Source: Phycisphaerae bacterium (GTDB lineage Bacteria > Planctomycetota > Phycisphaerae > Sedimentisphaerales > Anaerobacaceae). From it: DNA of 5,869 nt. The stretch is from the NCBI GenBank assembly GCA_030630315.1, contig DAOVNI010000116.1:1-5869 (forward strand). The letters are read 5' to 3'. Position numbers and translations under genes: made by a program. Positions 5,039-5,869 of the stretch are shown one piece after another. The notes under the pieces are model-generated. The model made no database searches, was not told where the DNA came from, and saw nothing but the letters and a program-made list of their open reading frames with translations. Every line of letters begins with the position of its first letter. Within the stretch, counting starts at the first letter, position 1.

Positions 5039-5869
5039 ATGAGAAGACAAAGTATCGCAGTATTGACCGCAGGAATTGTTCTATTGGCGGTTTTTGCTCC
5101 GCTGGTGCGCGCTGGGATAACGTGGTCCGGCGATGTCGACCCCGCCAATCCGGCCACTTGGACCATCGACACATACGGGTATATCGGAAAAAATGCTTAC
5201 GGTACGGTTAAGGTTAATGCTGGCAGCGATCTTCTTTCAGACTGCGTTTCTCTGGCCTACAATTCCGGTTCGACGGGCGAGGTTACGGTCAATGGCACCG
5301 GCTCGACGTGGACGAACAGTGGTGGGGTCATCACCGAGATCATCGACTCGACTGGCACGGGGACCAACCTTGAGCTGCCGCGCGGCATCGCCGTAGACGA
5401 CTCGGGCAACGCCTACGTCACTGGAGAATATAGCGACAACGCCTTCAATATCACACCGGATGGGGTCATCACCGAGATCATCGACTATACTGGCGACGGC
5501 ATGGGGAACACGCTTGACTATCCGCTCGGCATCGCCGTAGACAACTCGGGCAACGCCTACGTCACTGGAAGCGTCAGCGACAACGCCTTCAAGATCACGC
5601 CGGATGGGGTCATCACCGAGAGCATCGACTCGACTGGCGACGGCACGGGGAACACGCTTGACAATCCGCGCGGCATCGCCGTAGACGAATCGGACAACGC
5701 CTACATCACTGGAAGCGTCAGCGACAACGCCTTCAAGATCACGCCGGATGGAGTCATCACCGAGATCATCGACAGGACGGGAGAGCGCCGGGGGAAGACG
5801 GAGGGCAACGCGGCGGGCAGCGCTGGGGGCGCGTCGGGCCACGCCTACGTCACTGGATCCTCGAGCGAC
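5039..5869 (+). CDS. Secreted NHL-type beta-propeller protein with a T5SS/PEP-CTERM-associated repeat start (3'-partial)
   Basis: An open frame of 277 codons runs to the window end without a stop. Residues 1-25 form a signal peptide: basic MRRQ, hydrophobic core LTAGIVLLAVFA, and a probable cleavage after VRA (23-25). Residues 26-94 (ITWSGDVDPANP, YIGKNAYGTVKVN, GSTGEVTVNGTGSTWTNS) resemble the start of T5SS/PEP-CTERM-associated repeat proteins of planctomycetes. From residue 95 the protein changes to NHL-like propeller units with GVITEIID, GIAVDDSGNAYVTG and SDNAFKITPDG, repeated at Gly96, 142, 190 and 238 (spacing 46, 48, 48). The last unit is badly degraded in 246-267. The product is exported, role unknown, possibly surface binding. 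The ribosome site (GAGAAG touching ATG) is weak; an in-frame GTG at 5006 would place extra residues before the signal peptide and is less likely. The 3' end, with any sorting signal, is missing. Confidence 0.85.
   Translation, partial: MRRQSIAVLTAGIVLLAVFAPLVRAGITWSGDVDPANPATWTIDTYGYIGKNAYGTVKVNAGSDLLSDCVSLAYNSGSTGEVTVNGTGSTWTNSGGVITEIIDSTGTGTNLELPRGIAVDDSGNAYVTGEYSDNAFNITPDGVITEIIDYTGDGMGNTLDYPLGIAVDNSGNAYVTGSVSDNAFKITPDGVITESIDSTGDGTGNTLDNPRGIAVDESDNAYITGSVSDNAFKITPDGVITEIIDRTGERRGKTEGNAAGSAGGASGHAYVTGSSSD
5324..5869 (+). repeat. Coding tandem repeat, 144-bp unit (NHL propeller blades)
   Basis: GGGGTCATCACCGAG (GGAGTCATCACCGAG in the last copy) recurs at about 5324, 5462, 5606 and 5750. 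The units are 138, 144 and 144 bases, with near-identical words such as GGCATCGCCGTAGAC and AACGCCTACGTCACTGGA. High DNA identity points to recent expansion and makes this region prone to assembly collapse. It is more GC-rich than the rest of the window. Confidence 0.85.

Noticed and set aside
4918..5172. An 84-codon minus-strand frame over the start of the secreted propeller gene
   Set aside because: It overlaps the signal peptide region of a well-supported plus-strand gene and has no motif of its own.
5237..5842. A 201-codon open frame on the minus strand across the propeller repeats
   Set aside because: It is the exact antisense of the NHL repeats. The plus-strand frame has a signal peptide and recognisable blade motifs, and the minus frame merely mirrors the repeat because the repeated codons lack stops on that strand.

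Overview
The window reads as a chromosomal piece of an uncultured planctomycete, most likely class Phycisphaerae (Sedimentisphaerales-like). This placement is an inference. It rests on (1) a secreted protein opening with the T5SS/PEP-CTERM-associated repeat style common in that group, (2) a MurG with an unusual acceptor loop standing alone outside a dcw cluster, (3) a two-gene ECF sigma/membrane-partner unit beside a protein with repeated 'EKGIPLSEL' motifs, and (4) intergenic spaces filled with short degenerate tandem repeats. Base composition looks balanced to slightly AT-rich over most of the window and turns clearly GC-rich in the last 550 bases.

Layout. 1-103 is an AT-rich spacer with a CGAA-type repeat. 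104-1156 (minus) is a GH130 mannoside phosphorylase/hydrolase with its own GTG start, ribosome binding site and candidate promoter (1207-1235). 1319-1711 and 1698-2300 (both minus, overlapping by 14 bases) are a two-helix membrane protein, probably an anti-sigma factor, and the ECF sigma factor upstream of it. 2301-2517 is a divergent control region. 2518-3507 (plus) is a seven-helix membrane protein built from 74-residue repeats. Its stop overlaps by four bases the stop of a convergent murG (3504-4613, minus), and a 14-bp tandem repeat covers both gene ends. 4614-5038 holds no convincing gene but contains seven imperfect copies of a 21-bp repeat. 5039-5869 (plus) is the start of a secreted NHL-type beta-propeller protein that runs off the window end.

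How it fits together. The sigma factor and its membrane partner form a probable signal-responsive switch, and the divergently transcribed membrane protein is a reasonable co-regulated partner. MurG makes lipid II for peptidoglycan. GH130 works on beta-mannosides, and the propeller protein is exported. These last three have no obvious pathway link to each other or to the sigma unit. I see no CRISPR array, tRNA, rRNA, insertion sequence or phage gene. The most unusual signals are the 21-bp array, the 14-bp repeat that supplies both convergent gene ends, the altered MurG acceptor loop, and the mid-repeat switch of domain type in the secreted protein.
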